Source: Melitaea cinxia (taxonomy: Eukaryota > Arthropoda > Insecta > Lepidoptera > Nymphalidae). From it: DNA of 64,000 nt. Positions 37,401-47,839 of the stretch are shown here, in pieces; positions within the stretch are counted from its first letter, which is position 1; each line of letters begins with the position of its first letter. Where the stretch lies: contig NC_059404.1 in NCBI RefSeq assembly GCF_905220565.1, positions 12,428,472 to 12,492,471 on the forward strand, given 5' to 3'. The notes under the pieces are model-generated. The model saw nothing but the letters and a program-made list of their open reading frames with translations. It ran no database searches and was not told the DNA's origin. The position numbers were made by a program, and so were the translations under genes.

Positions 37401-40400
37401 AAATAAGATGTAATATATTATTTAATCAGGAAGACGACAAATTTTTTAGATCGAAACCAATAAATTAAATATATTAAAATTATATAAAGTTTATAGGATA
37501 TATATAATTGGCATATATATAATTTTTACGATTATAATATTTATTTTCATATTAATACTAGCTGACCCGGCGAACTTCGTATCGCCTAACACAAACTTTA
37601 TCGTATGGTATTAAAGTTCAAATTGACTTTTAAGTATTATCACAAATCTTTTGTATGGGAGTATAGAAAAGTGTTGTTTTTAGACTTTTTCAGGAAATTT
37701 AATTTTTTTTTTTTTAGAATTTTTCTCTCCGTAAAAACCATCCTCGTACTTCAAGGAATATTTTAAAAAAAGAATTAGCGAAATCGATCCAACCGTTCTC
37801 GAGTTTTGCGCTTAGCAACACATTCAGCGACTCATTTTTATATTATAAATCTGGTGTCATGGGACACCAGGTAGAAACGAAGTTCCTTCGGATAGTATAG
37901 AAGCAACACAATTTAAAAAAAAAATGTTGAATTTTATATTTATTTACTAGTTCTTGATTTTCTTTTTAATTTTGTTGATTTGTTTTTAATTAAGTACAAA
38001 AGTAAAATTATTTAGGAAAATTAGTATTTTAGAAAATAACAAATACCGTAAAATAAAATAAATCAAACAAAATAATAATAATAATTCAAACTATTAAGTG
38101 AAAAAAAAATATATGGCTTTATTTATTTTTGACGACAATATAAAATTACATAAATAATTTTAAAAAGTTTCTTAGTAACATTTTAGTTTTACAAACGTCA
38201 TATTATACAGTCGTGTGACTGATATTACGTCACTTCCGTTATATATTTTTCTTACGGTTTTAGTGTCACATTTTTTTCAGTTCGCTCGCCCTGCCAAACG
38301 TCAAGCCTGCCGTAAGGAACTTCGTTCCAATAAATATTATATTATATTTTTAAACAACAAAAAAAAATAGCTATACCGATTATCCTTTAGGACATCACAG
38401 TACCTTGTCAGTCGTCGAGCTGTCAAAAGACTAATAATAAAATGGACAAACTATACGAACAAATCCGCGTAGTTTATAAAGTAAACAAGATTATAGGAAA
38501 ATACGGTCGTAATACTAAATTTTTATATCTTTAATAATACAACGAAGAAAATGGCGGTACATCTATTCAATTTTTGCAGATTTATAGTTTACTTAATATC
38601 CATCGCGTCCTCCCAATTGTACGTGACATTGGGGAAAACATTCGTATTATTTTGGCACTATTGGAAACGTTTTTTATTGCTCCACTGTTCTTTTTTCTTT
38701 ATTTATTTTCACAACACATTCTTTTTGATTATAGAAACAAAAAAAAAATGTTTAATTAACCTTTGATTTTACTACAGCAATAGTAAGAACTAAGAACTAC
38801 AAATATGTGTAATATTAATCCTTACGTTACGCTAATTGTTTTATGTTTACCTTTTCTTTAATTTTTCCTTCTTGAGGTTTACGTAATGTATCGTATATTC
38901 AGAATGAAAATGACACATTACGTAAAACTTAAGAAAGACACGCGACTGGAATTTACCTACTCCTCAACAACTACTAGTGTAACATTTAAAAATATTCTTA
39001 TCTATTTCTCGCAAGTTACGTTGCGCGGTATAACGACACTTAGGAGAGGTCAGCATTACTGTTTCACACGATTTCCCTCCCCATATATTTATTATACCAC
39101 GCGACATATATATCTTAAAGAGTGAACTCCAAAAAAAAAGATAACACAAAAATACACTACTAGTACAAAAATATAAATCTAGGATGATAACATATGAGCA
39201 GTGGCTCGAAAAATGTGAAGCGACAAAGAAGATGGCGATTGATGAACTTCAAGATACTCTGAGACTGAGAGAATCGTTGTTTGTGGCTCGCGGTCGGGCA
39301 AGAAACGCGCTTAGAGCTCAAACCGACGTTACTAACTACATGATGAGGAGGCGGATATACGATACTCAGAGGGCGAGGAATGAACTTCAGTGGCAGAAAA
39401 TGAAGGTAAGTAAGTACTATAGATTATGGATGGTTGTTCTTGTTAAAAAAAAAATTTCGTTTGTTTTCTTTTTCTTGTCTGTGAATTATACCTTAAACAT
39501 TTACCGTCTTGCTACGCTGATAACTTATGGTACTATTTTTGTGGTTCAAATGAACTTTTTAAGAAATATGAGTTATCATCTATCTACATAAATCATTTTA
39601 ATTAAACAAAAGTTATTGTTTAATTATAATGATTTAAAATATAAAGCGTTTCCTTACAATTTCAACAGTAAACTTTAATATAAAAGGTTCTTAATAATAT
39701 TATGCAATACTTAGGTTCGTTTTCATTATCAAATAATTGTCATTATTTACATGTAATTTTTTCGCAATGTTAGATGGAAGAAAACATGGACAAGCTAGCA
39801 AGCGAATTGAAAACGATTGGAGAACAATTCGCGGACAAAGTAAACGCGTTGAAAGTTGCTGAAACAAGACTGGAAACTCGGGGTTACAGACCGGGAATAG
39901 AACTCGCTTCCGACGAAGCTGATGTGGGACTTAAGGAAGAAGTTCGCAATTTGAGAGAAACAATACGTCAGTTGCAAGAGAAGCAGGACTGTGCCAAGTA
40001 AGTTTCGATTTGTTAATAACTAAATGTTTATACATTCAGAGAGGAAAATTTTATATATAGAAAAGAATACGGTAGCAGTAGTTGGTAAATGGATAAAATA
40101 AACTTGCCAGGTAAGTTTTTCTCGGTAAGTAAGAAAATAAAATTCTTATTTACTCGTATAGTGTATAATAATAAAAAATGGTCTTTATATTGTTATAAAG
40201 CCTGTTGAGTTAAAGAGAGAAACACAAAATTAACGAAATTGAAAACCCGCATCTGACTTTTCATCTTTGTCTGCGTGACCTTAAAATGATACTAAGGGTT
40301 TCATTAACCACAATGTTTCAACTTTTTTTTTTCTATTCAAACTTAAATGAACCGCGCCAGGAATAATTAGCAACAGAGGTACATTAGTAGATGGAGATAA

Positions 40401-43400
40401 TAGATTAATGGCTATCATTTCCCTTTTATAAAAACACTAGCTGTTCCCGCGACTTCGTCCGTGTGGAATTTAACAAAAAAGTTATTTTTCACTTCGCAGA
40501 TTTATAAAATTAATAACTTTCTAAAATAAAGGTAGCGTAAGATACTCCTTACTACAGCAGTGAAAATCCTATCGAAATCGGTCCAGCCGTTTCAGAGATT
40601 AGCCAGGCAAACAGGCAGACAGACAGACACACAAAAATCGTAAAAAATGTTATTTTGTTATATGTACCGTGTATACATCCATATGCATTTAGTAAAAAAC
40701 GGTTATTTTAATATTACAAACAGACACTCCAATTTTATTTTATTGAATAGATAAGGAAAGCCACCTTATATTGGCGATTTACTTTAGTAAATTTTGTACC
40801 CAAAAGCTCTTTTTGATTATCAATTTCGTTTCCATTGAAAATAACCAGCAATAGAAGATATACAATATACAGGTATTCTCATATACAGATCTGATTTCGA
40901 CTTACTCATGTTTATTTTCAGAAGTTAGTAGTTTTTGTACTTCTGCAGTAGTAGTAATCTTAATTACAAATGTGTTAAAATCATGTGTTATATCAACCAA
41001 ACTTAGAGTTAACTAATTCCTCTGTTCTAGAATTTGTTAGTATAGAACTAGATATCGGTTTAAACTTATTCTGCAAACTGAATTTCTAAATTGCTTTCGA
41101 CTTAGTTATAAATTCTGCGCTTGTTTGTGGGAAACATTTATTTAAAATTAATTTATCAAAAATGCAAACACACCAGTATAAACTGGTTCATTTATCAATA
41201 TTTTAGCAGAATTTTTGAACTAACAACTAATTCATGGAATTTTTCCATTTTTATTTTTCAGTGTCTAAAAATAATAATTTAGACATTAATTTAAAAAAAA
41301 ATCAATATATGTAGTAGTTATTTTCGAGAGTAGTGGTATTCAACTAATCCAAACTTTTCCAATCGTTTATAACTAGCTTAAATCTATACAAATTAATAAA
41401 ATTGGAGTGTCTGTTCATAATATTAAAATAACCGCTTTTTACTAAATGCATGTGGGATGTATACACGGTACATATACCAAAATAAAAAAAAAATAATATT
41501 TTTTCTGTCTGTCTGTCTGCCTGTTTGTTCCGGCTAATCTCTGAAACACCTGGACAGATATTGACGGGACTTTCTCTGGCAGATAGCTAATGTAATAAGG
41601 AGTAACTTAGGTTCCTTTTATTTTAGTTTTTTTTTTATATCACTCAACAATAACTTTTGTAAAATTCCACGTGGACGAAGTCGCGGGCATAGCTAGTTTA
41701 GTAATAACTGCTAACGTAATTCACTCGCCCTAGTAAAAGTTTTGTACAAAATGTACCAATTTGGAATTGAAGGTAGTAACAAAAACAATAATTTGGAATT
41801 TATTTGATTTTTATAACTTTTATTTATCTTTCTTAAAATAATTTACTCAACGACAACTTTTCAAAAAATTCAGCAATTCATTTTTCCATAATTTTATATG
41901 AGCAGTATGTAGTAGCCCATTGATCATTCACCCGCGTCGTGTATAACGTAAGCAATTTATTCGCAAGCGATAGTGCAAACAAAACAAAACCAAACGAAAT
42001 GCAACACCGAAACTCTAAAATCTAAATATTTTGCTACAGATTAAAAATGTTTTGATTGGCACAAACAATTTGTTTGTAAAAAGGTTTTTTTTTTTGTAAA
42101 TTAACCAGTGAGCTTAATACTAAATTTCGTACGCCCCAAAACGTACCATCTTAGAATTCCGAGAGCTTTACACTTGTTTTCTAATGAATTACTCGCATTG
42201 TCCTTTTTGGAATGCGTCCAGAGCTACGAGCCAAATAAGTCTGTTTCTACTGTAGCCGTTTTATTTGCACATAGTTTACTCGTTGTTTGTTGCAATTAAC
42301 AAAATCTCGTGACCTTTAATAAAAGTCTTTTCAGTATTCATGTAATTTTCCGAGTTTTTTTACATAAGTTTTCTATAATTTCCGCAATAGCTCTAATTTC
42401 CGTTTTTCTTTGACTGCTACAGTACAGTACAGAGCCTGTCAAATAACGTTTGCGGATAAAGGCTACCCCGACTCTTACATAACTATTTGTATACAGTAAT
42501 TTCGAGCCTGCGTAGGCATATTGCGCGAATGTAGGTAAATGTTTTTCATATTTTCAGGAGCAAAAATTACTCCCGTAATATTTTATTTAAAAAAAAAACC
42601 CTTAAAAAAACGCATATATAGTAATATGTGAGATATAAAAATGTTGCTGGAAGGTTAAAATGAAATATTCTTCATTTTCGTATATATTTATGAAAGCAAA
42701 ACTTCCACTACGCATTCAATGACAAATCGTGAATTGAAATTTTTAAAATCACTATCTATATAAATAAAAATGAATGCTGCTAATGTATCCGCATAACTCG
42801 AGAATAGCTCGACCAATAGGGCAAACTTAGATTTTTGTATTTTCCTTAAGGCTCGCTGTGTGGTTACTGTCGTCATTAAGAATATAGCCCCCTCTCTTCC
42901 CGTGGGTCTCGTGAGAGGCGACTAAGGGATAACACAGTTCCACTACCACCTTAGAACTAAAAACGCCGCATCATGGCGGGATAACCATCTAACTGCTGGC
43001 TTTGAAATACACAGGCCGAAGACGGGCAGAAGCGTCGACTAATGGCAAAACTCATGTGCAAACTATGGGCAAAACTCATATGAGTTCACTCCATTTTTGG
43101 TGCGAACTTGTGGAAGCCTATGTCCAGCAGTGGACTGTATTAGGCTGAACTGATGATGATGATTACTTAACTGTTTGTTTACTTTATCTATTTACAATTT
43201 TACAATTTTTACCTATTGCTCTGTCTAGATAGTTTAAGAAAATTACCGTCATGTCCAATACCCTTTCTTAATAGTCACACTTTTACCTAAAAATATTTTA
43301 TTTTACTCCAATCTATCTCTAATTTTGTTTATTAGAGATTGTCATAAAATCCATAAGAATTGTGTCCGAAATTTATCACTAGTAAGCTTAGTCACAGTTA

Positions 43401-43739
43401 TACTATTGAAACCGGCCATAAACGGATTGGTAGATATGAGACTAGCATTTAACTCTTCAACTTTACTGCCTTCCTTGTTTGTTTCATTATCTTTATTTTT
43501 ATTGCACGCTTCCTGGATCTTATGACTTAATACAACTGCGGCGCTTTATAGCTGTAATTCCCAACATACTTTGTTTCGAGTAATATTTTTAATGTTAACT
43601 TTTGACGAATATCATTGTTATTGCCATCATTACCATAACCCTCTACTAAGGTACGAAATTATCTTGAAAAGTTGCATTCATTCTCTTACAACTGTTGTAC
43701 TATCGAATTCTTAAAATATTTACAAAAGTTTGTAACTTA

Positions 43740-43809
<70 letters not shown>

Positions 43810-44337
43810 CGATTGTCTGTATGGTACAACTAGTATTAAAATAAAAATAAAATAATTAACTGAAAAATTTAAAACTAAAATATTTCAGTTTCCTGCTGGA
43901 TTTTGAAGTTTTTGTGATTACATAAACATACCGATAGGAGCAAAAGATTAGCCTCGTTTTTATTCCTTTGTAAAAAAAGTTACAAAGTTGTAGGCAGCTA
44001 TATTGCTATATTGTAAAGATATATCGTTACAATCACTTATTATTCATAAAAATTTAAGGTACAACAATTTTCTTTCCAAATAGTCTTACAATCACAACCA
44101 CTGAAAGTACATATTGCCCATTAAGATTACTTTTATGTATTCAGGGCCACATACAACGCCCTGGAGGCTGCGTCCATCAAGATAGCAATAGATCTCAATG
44201 ATAAGGAACAATCTCTCGAGACGGACAGGCAGGCCCTAGAAATGAGGGCGGCCTTGGAACCGAAGCGCCCACAAGGAACTGACAAGAATCTCATCCTAGC
44301 AAGTATGAAGGACGAAGTACCGAATATTGAAAATTAA
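31226..44337 (+). CDS. Tektin family protein, 5' part missing
   Basis: Joined exons 31226-31442, 33460-33674, 39183-39405, 39774-39997 and 44145-44337 give about 357 residues and a stop at 44335-44337. Every acceptor and donor is AG/GT and the phases fit (0, 2, 0, 2). The protein is alpha-helical and charged, with tektin landmarks in order: LNMPLLVCSECLSNRD in the first exon, LDLNDKNEALQID in the second, helical spacers, the degenerate tektin nonapeptide RPGIELASD (family form RPNVELCRD) in the fourth, and IDLNDKEQSLETD near the end. Tektins form filaments inside ciliary and flagellar doublet microtubules, and in insects they are mainly testis and sensory-cilium proteins. Usual length is about 390-450 residues, so roughly 50-90 N-terminal residues lie upstream, possibly outside the window. 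The subfamily (tektin-1 or -2 like) is not settled. Confidence 0.88.
31593..31887 (+). mobile_element. Helitron-like element in tektin intron
   Basis: A|TCTATACAAATAAATAAAAT start; end GGACGAAGTCGCGGGCACAG then CTAG|T. Contains (CTGT)n and CGGCTAATCTCTGAAACGGC. Same subfamily as 40437-40751 (minus) and 41383-41696 (plus), all in this gene. Confidence 0.7.
32030..32480 (-). repeat. GAAGTCGGTT-type repeat, inverted
   Basis: Two partially duplicated blocks (TTGATTGAGATCTGATGAC occurs near 32096 and 32357) and TTACTTGTCGATTTAATTGA then TTTTCGTTTGCGAGCAAATA: complement of the start of the 35527-36296 repeat. Confidence 0.5.
32870..33195 (+). repeat. GAAGTCGGTT-type repeat
   Basis: Begins CGCAAATAAAAATAACCGAC and ends TTTTTTGGAAGTCGGTTGA. 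ACCGACTTC at one end and GAAGTCGGT at the other form a short terminal inverted repeat, so this looks like a MITE family. Five or more copies in the window. Confidence 0.5.
33460..33674 (+). CDS. Tektin exon B
   Basis: Acceptor CATCTTTTTAAG ends at 33459. Reads ELCVTESNKKMLIDRC to DSLKTPS, with two bases left over. Donor GTAAAT at 33675. Holds AWEKINKLE and LDLNDKNEALQID, aligned with the tektin helix that follows exon A. Confidence 0.87.
33951..34328. mobile_element. MITE, GAAACGAAGTTCCTTA ends
   Basis: Left GAAACGAAGTTCCTTA (33951-33966) and right TAAGGAACTTCGTTCC (34313-34328) are inverted with one mismatch. About 378 bp, no coding. Same ends as 37874-38328 in the same intron. Confidence 0.6.
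34596..34668 (+). tRNA. tRNA-Arg (anticodon ACG)
   Basis: 73-nt tRNA without intron. Acceptor stem GGCCCTG pairs with CAGGGTC (one G-T pair), discriminator G. A box TGGCGCAACGG; anticodon stem TCTGA/TCAGA around loop CTACGGA, giving ACG, read as inosine-CG in vivo for CGU/CGC/CGA arginine codons. T arm CCAGG-TTCGAAT-CCTGG contains the B box GGTTCGAATCC. A T run follows. It lies in the intron between tektin exons B and C on the same strand, transcribed independently by RNA polymerase III. CCA is not encoded, as is normal for eukaryotes. Confidence 0.95.
34676..34680 (+). terminator. Pol III terminator of tRNA-Arg
   Basis: TTTTT starting 8 bases after the tRNA 3' end, the usual RNA polymerase III stop. 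Confidence 0.75.
34681..35526. other. Tektin intron, nothing recognised
   Basis: AT-rich intronic sequence with no repeat or RNA recognised. The 90-codon minus-strand frame at 34584-34856 is the antisense of the tRNA plus flank. Confidence 0.4.
35527..36296 (+). repeat. GAAGTCGGTT repeat with 142-bp tandem
   Basis: Begins GCAAACGAAAAAAAAAAACC then GACTTCAATTACATCGACG, ends GAACCTCCTCCTTTTTTCG then AAGTCGGTT. Inside, AAAATCGGTACACCCAGTAA starts at 35713 and 35855 and recurs slightly altered at 35997: a head-to-tail 142-bp unit in two copies plus the start of a third. Confidence 0.6.
36457..36565 (-). repeat. CCCGACGTTTCGG repeat, inverted copy
   Basis: CCGTGACCATGGTTGCTGTA, AAGTATCCGAAACGTCGGGC, AATAAACCGCGATAAAATC: complement of the family at 8775-8862, with a fuller right side. 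Confidence 0.55.
36863..37057 (+). mobile_element. Helitron-like element, short
   Basis: A|TCTATGCTAATATTATAAAG start and GCGGACGAAGTCGCGGACAG then TAGCTAG|T end, in the tektin intron. Confidence 0.6.
37558..37849 (-). mobile_element. Helitron-like element
   Basis: CTAGCTGACCCGGCGAACTT at 37558 is the complement of the 3' end; TGAGTCGCTGAATGTGTTGC (complement) lies at the 5' side. Nearly the same sequence as 29075-29368 in opposite orientation. Confidence 0.7.
37874..38328. mobile_element. MITE, GAAACGAAGTTCCTT ends
   Basis: Left 37874-37889 and right TAAGGAACTTCGTTCC at 38313-38328, the same ends as 33951-34328. 455 bp, AT-rich interior. Confidence 0.6.
39183..39405 (+). CDS. Tektin exon C
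   Basis: Acceptor AG at 39181-39182; the first base completes AGG (Arg) from exon B, then MITYEQWLEKCEATKK to QWQKMK. Donor GTAAGT at 39406. YEQW, LRLRESL and RIYDTQRARNEL follow the pattern of the second tektin half (W, LR-S and R-I-ET positions). Confidence 0.88.
39774..39997 (+). CDS. Tektin exon D with nonapeptide motif
   Basis: Acceptor TTAG at 39770-39773, in frame with exon C; MEENMDKLASELKTIG to EKQDCA plus two bases; donor GTAAGT at 39998. AETRLETRGY precedes RPGIELASD (39888-39914), the tektin signature with Cys-Arg replaced by Ala-Ser. Confidence 0.9.
40437..40751 (-). mobile_element. Helitron-like element in tektin intron
   Basis: CTAGCTGTTCCCGCGACTTC at 40437 (complement of 3' end); 5' side complement A|TCTATTCAATAAAATAAAAT at 40751. 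Shares (CAGA)n and CGGTCCAGCCGTTTCAGAGA with the copies at 31593 and 41383. Confidence 0.7.
41383..41696 (+). mobile_element. Helitron-like element in tektin intron
   Basis: A|TCTATACAAATTAATAAAAT start; GGACGAAGTCGCGGGCATAG then CTAG|T end. Same subfamily as 40437-40751, about 630 bases away and inverted, so the two could pair. Confidence 0.7.
42885..43164 (+). repeat. Retroposon 3' region, GAT-tail family
   Basis: CCCCTCTCTTCCCGTGGGT to CCAGCAGTGGACTGTATTAG and GCTGAACTGATGATGATGAT. Internally shortened and rearranged (two copies of GGCAAAACTCAT). Confidence 0.7.
43741..43806. repeat. Poly-A and (TA)n microsatellite
   Basis: About 17 A followed by about 25 TA units, inside the last tektin intron. 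Confidence 0.95.
44145..44337 (+). CDS. Tektin exon E (last)
   Basis: Acceptor TTTTATGTATTCAG ends at 44144; the first base completes AAG (Lys); then ATYNALEAASIKIAIDLNDK to DEVPNIEN and stop TAA at 44335-44337. IDLNDKEQSLETDRQAL matches the C-terminal tektin helix. Confidence 0.88.
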
Positions 44338-44404
44338 AGATTGTTGTAGAACTTTTTTGTTTTGGATTATTTTGTATTAAATGTTTTTGTACTTTTTTAT
44401 TTCG

Positions 44405-44410
44405 AATAAA
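44405..44410 (+). promoter_or_regulatory. Tektin polyadenylation signal
   Basis: AATAAA 68 bases after the stop codon, followed by a T/G-rich stretch. Confidence 0.65.
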
Positions 44411-44999
44411 TTGTTTATGTCAATACAAATGATATTTATCTTTTAAAATAAATAAATGTGTCAGTCTCTGAAAATAAAAATGACAACGGTAATAATAAAG
44501 GAAACGTTGAAAAGCCGTTACAAATGAATAATGGTTTTGTGGCCAACAATCTGTTCAATATTTAACATTTTACGGTCAAATTCACAACTGCCACTCGATT
44601 TTTAGTAGCCTTTTAGTCCGAGTTATCACCCCACGATGAAATTGTAGGGTCGGTGCTACAAAAGTTATGACAAAATTGTAATCCATCTTTTATATTATTC
44701 CCTATAAAACCTCGTTACTAATAAAATGAAATACTTTGTACTTGTGAGTGAAAATTGAGTTTGCCTTATCGTGTAATAAAGAACTAAGTGATCAATACGT
44801 GACCCATCTGCAGACTGCATCATATCGATGTAAATCCTGTCTGAGGGTTTGAGACCATCATACAAGAAAAACATAAAGCCACTATGAATTCTTCAAACTA
44901 CGACTTATGTCTTACAGTGCAAAATGAAGAAAAAATCGACTAACACATACATTAAACTTATTTTTTTATTACCTCTCAGAGCCAACGATGCGTTTGACT
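44411..44999. other. Intergenic, nothing recognised
   Basis: No open frame or repeat supported. Confidence 0.4.
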
Positions 45000-45365
45000 A
45001 TTTAACCGACTTCCAAAAAAAAGAGAAATTTTCTATTCGATTGTCATATGATCCCATTTTAATTTAATGGAGATCTGAAAAGTACGTTTTCAGCGGTCTC
45101 TAATAACGCGTACTTACTATTTTCTCGTTTTAACTTACTGGCTGCACCGATTTTGATCATTTTTATTTGAATAAATAATATTTTTAATCAAAAACTTCTA
45201 CTTGTCTTGTAGTCGTATTTAAATTTGATCGAGATCTGATCACTACTCTTTGTGTAATCTTTGTAAGCACGTGTTTACTTGACTATTTTTTTCGTCTATT
45301 TACGTTGTATTACTTGTCGATGTAGATGAAGTCTGTTCTTTTTTTATTTTCGAACAAATACAATT
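45000..45365 (-). repeat. GAAGTCGGTT-type repeat, inverted
   Basis: TAACCGACTTCCAAAAAAAA at the left, TTACTTGTCGATGTAGATGA then AAGTCTG and TTTTCGAACAAATACA at the right; body ATTTGATCGAGATCTGATCA. Confidence 0.5.
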
Positions 45366-45869
45366 ATCCAACGCATATCCAACGAATGTATAGGTGTCAT
45401 TGCCACGAACTTAATTAAAATTTGGTTGTTTAGTTTTTCTTTTAAAATACCTCTTCAATGAATAATTCAAATCCACGTCTACCTTTTAGTACACCAACCG
45501 TGCTGATTAGTACGTAGTAGTCTCCTCAGACTTCAGAGTCGGTAAGATTTTATGCCTACTTATTAGTCTTAAGAGGCAGGTATATAGGGATTAAAAGTGA
45601 GTGCTTAAAGTAATAACGGTCTCGAATAAATCAAAGAACTCTTGAGAAATAAAAAGCCACATGAAATGTCTGAAATATAAGCTTTTTTATTGCTGTTACT
45701 ATTTTATGGATCTTAAAGTAATTCTGATATAGCGATCATAATTAAACGTAAAACTACTTTCTTTTTCGAAGCAGCGTCGTAATAGCAAGAATTATCCTAC
45801 TTCCTACTAACAATATAAATGAGAAACTTTGAACATGAATAGATAGATTAATGTTACTTACTTAAATGC

Positions 45870-46185
45870 AAACAGTTGAAGTGAATGTAACAAAACTTGT
45901 TACGTAGATAGCTAGAGATGTAGAATGACACTTCGGTTGGTTTTGTTTTAAAGTAAGTTTCTTTACACATGCTTGACCCAAGTCAAGTAGAGTAAGCTGG
46001 TGAATGCGTGACGAGAACGTTACGAAAAGTGTGATCGGGAGAGGCGAACGGAGCAAGACAGAGAAGAGCGAGTACACGCTTTCTTTCATTCTTTCTCTCA
46101 TAGCATTGTACATGTAAACACAGTGCAGGCCGATTGTGCAAAGTTTTACTTCAATTGTGTGGTCTAAAGCACACTCGTTTTTTCG
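45870..46185 (+). mobile_element. Repeat ending AAGTTTTACTTCA
   Basis: Shares GTAAGCTGGTGAATGCGTGA, ACGTTACGAAAAGTGTGATC and AAGTTTTACTTCAATTGTGT then GCACACTCG with 54041-54232. The left end is less clear. The GC-rich middle accounts for the 83-codon minus-strand frame. Confidence 0.5.
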
Positions 46186-46904
46186 AGATACCCAAGCGAT
46201 ATTGTCATCATTCCTTTTTTCTTGTATTCATGAGTTTTTACGTGCTATCCTCTTATAATTATGTAGTGTTCAATAAAATGTATGTCAATAAATAAAAGAA
46301 TAATAAATTGGTGTTCCACGAAAAGAAAAACAGTAAGATTACAATAGAGACCGTTATATTTATTGTGACTTCGAACTTTGTTATTAGTTGAACCTAATTA
46401 GCCAAATTAAATTTTCCAGAGAAAATATTAAAATTTCAAAACTAAGCTGCAACAACGATTTCTAATTTTAATTATCGTCTGTAATCACATCCTGAAAAAT
46501 AATATATACAATAAAATTTGCATGACCTAAAGAATTCTGTCTAATATTATTTTATAATTTTTATAATACATCCGTCGACGTTCAAGCAACGTGACGGATT
46601 AAGCGCAAACCCCTTCTTAATATTAGACGAGGCACTTTCCAAGGGATTGGATATTTATAAATTCTTTGTATATTTTACGTACAATATTTTAGTACATATT
46701 TCGGGCACATATACGTAATATTTTCATATTTTTTAATTTAAGAGAGACCGTGTTTATTTATTGTAAAATGGTTCTAACATTAATTAATTTGATTCAATAC
46801 TCCATTTATATTTCAGTAACATTTAAAAAAATAATGTGTTTACGAGTGAAAGTTTGATTTCATTTTTTGCAGCAATATAATTACAAAATAAAGTTAATGT
46901 ATAA
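46186..46904. other. Intergenic, nothing recognised
   Basis: AT-rich, no supported feature. Confidence 0.4.
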
Positions 46905-47365
46905 ATAATTGTATTTGCGAAACAAAAAATAACTTCAATTACATCAACAAGTAATACAACGTAGGTAGACGAAAAAATAGTCAAGTAAATACGCGTTATC
47001 AAAGATTACTCCAAAAGCACTCATGAGATCTTGATTAAATTTAAATGGTGGTACTGCAAGACAAAAACTTACGAATAAAACAAAGAATCATTAAAATCGG
47101 TACACCAAGTGAAAAGTTATGCGATATAATACAACGTAGGTCGACGAAAAAATAGTCAAGTAAATACGCATTATTAGATATACATAGCTCGAAAAGTACT
47201 TGACAGATCACAATTAAATTTAAATGAGACCACATGACACGCAACACCTATCGATGAAAAAAAAAATCATCGAAATCGATTTACCCAGTCAAAAGTTCTG
47301 AGGTAACCTACACAAAAAAATCGAATTGAGAACCTTCCCCTTTTTGGGTAGCGGGTTATAAAAGT
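46905..47365 (+). repeat. GAAGTCGGTT-type repeat
   Basis: TATTTGCGAAACAAAAAATA then ACTTCAATTACATCAACAAG at the start. GTAATACAACGTAGGTAGAC and GATATAATACAACGTAGGTC show a partial internal duplication. Right end GAGAACCTTCCCCTTTTTGG. Confidence 0.5.
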
Positions 47366-47529
47366 AACAGGGATATAGAATTATAGAGCAACAGACAGTT
47401 ATGTCACTATGTTGTTACGGTTAGACGAATTCAAACATTAAAATACGTCAAGCATTTTATCAAAAAAAAATATGCCATTCTAATTTGGAGACACACACAC
47501 ATATATAAACAACTTTTACTTTTTTTGCT

Positions 47530-47835
47530 TCAGCTTATAATTCTACTACTGGGCGTATGCCTCTTTCCCCATGTAGGAGAAGGATCAGAGCTTAATCCAC
47601 CACGCTGTTCCAATGCGGATTGGCGGATATATTCCCTACTATGAGTAACGATCACTATCAGGTGTACATGATAACAACTGGTACCGACATCTTAACCTGC
47701 TATCCAAGGCACAGTGGAGTAACAACCAGACCAGAAATAAATATTTGTATAAACACAAATATCTACCCCGAACGAATATCAAACCAGTGACCGACGGTGT
47801 TTAGGTGCCGCCGACACAGCACACGCACGATTACA
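47530..47835 (-). mobile_element. tRNA-derived SINE, diverged copy
   Basis: Body matches 3930-4267 closely (CTTTCCCCATGTAGGAGAAG, GGCGGATATATTCCCTACTA, CAGGTGTACATGATAACAAC). The head region near 47770-47830 (GAACGAATATCAAACCAGTG) differs, with only a decayed B box. Confidence 0.6.
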
Positions 47836-47839
47836 CCAG

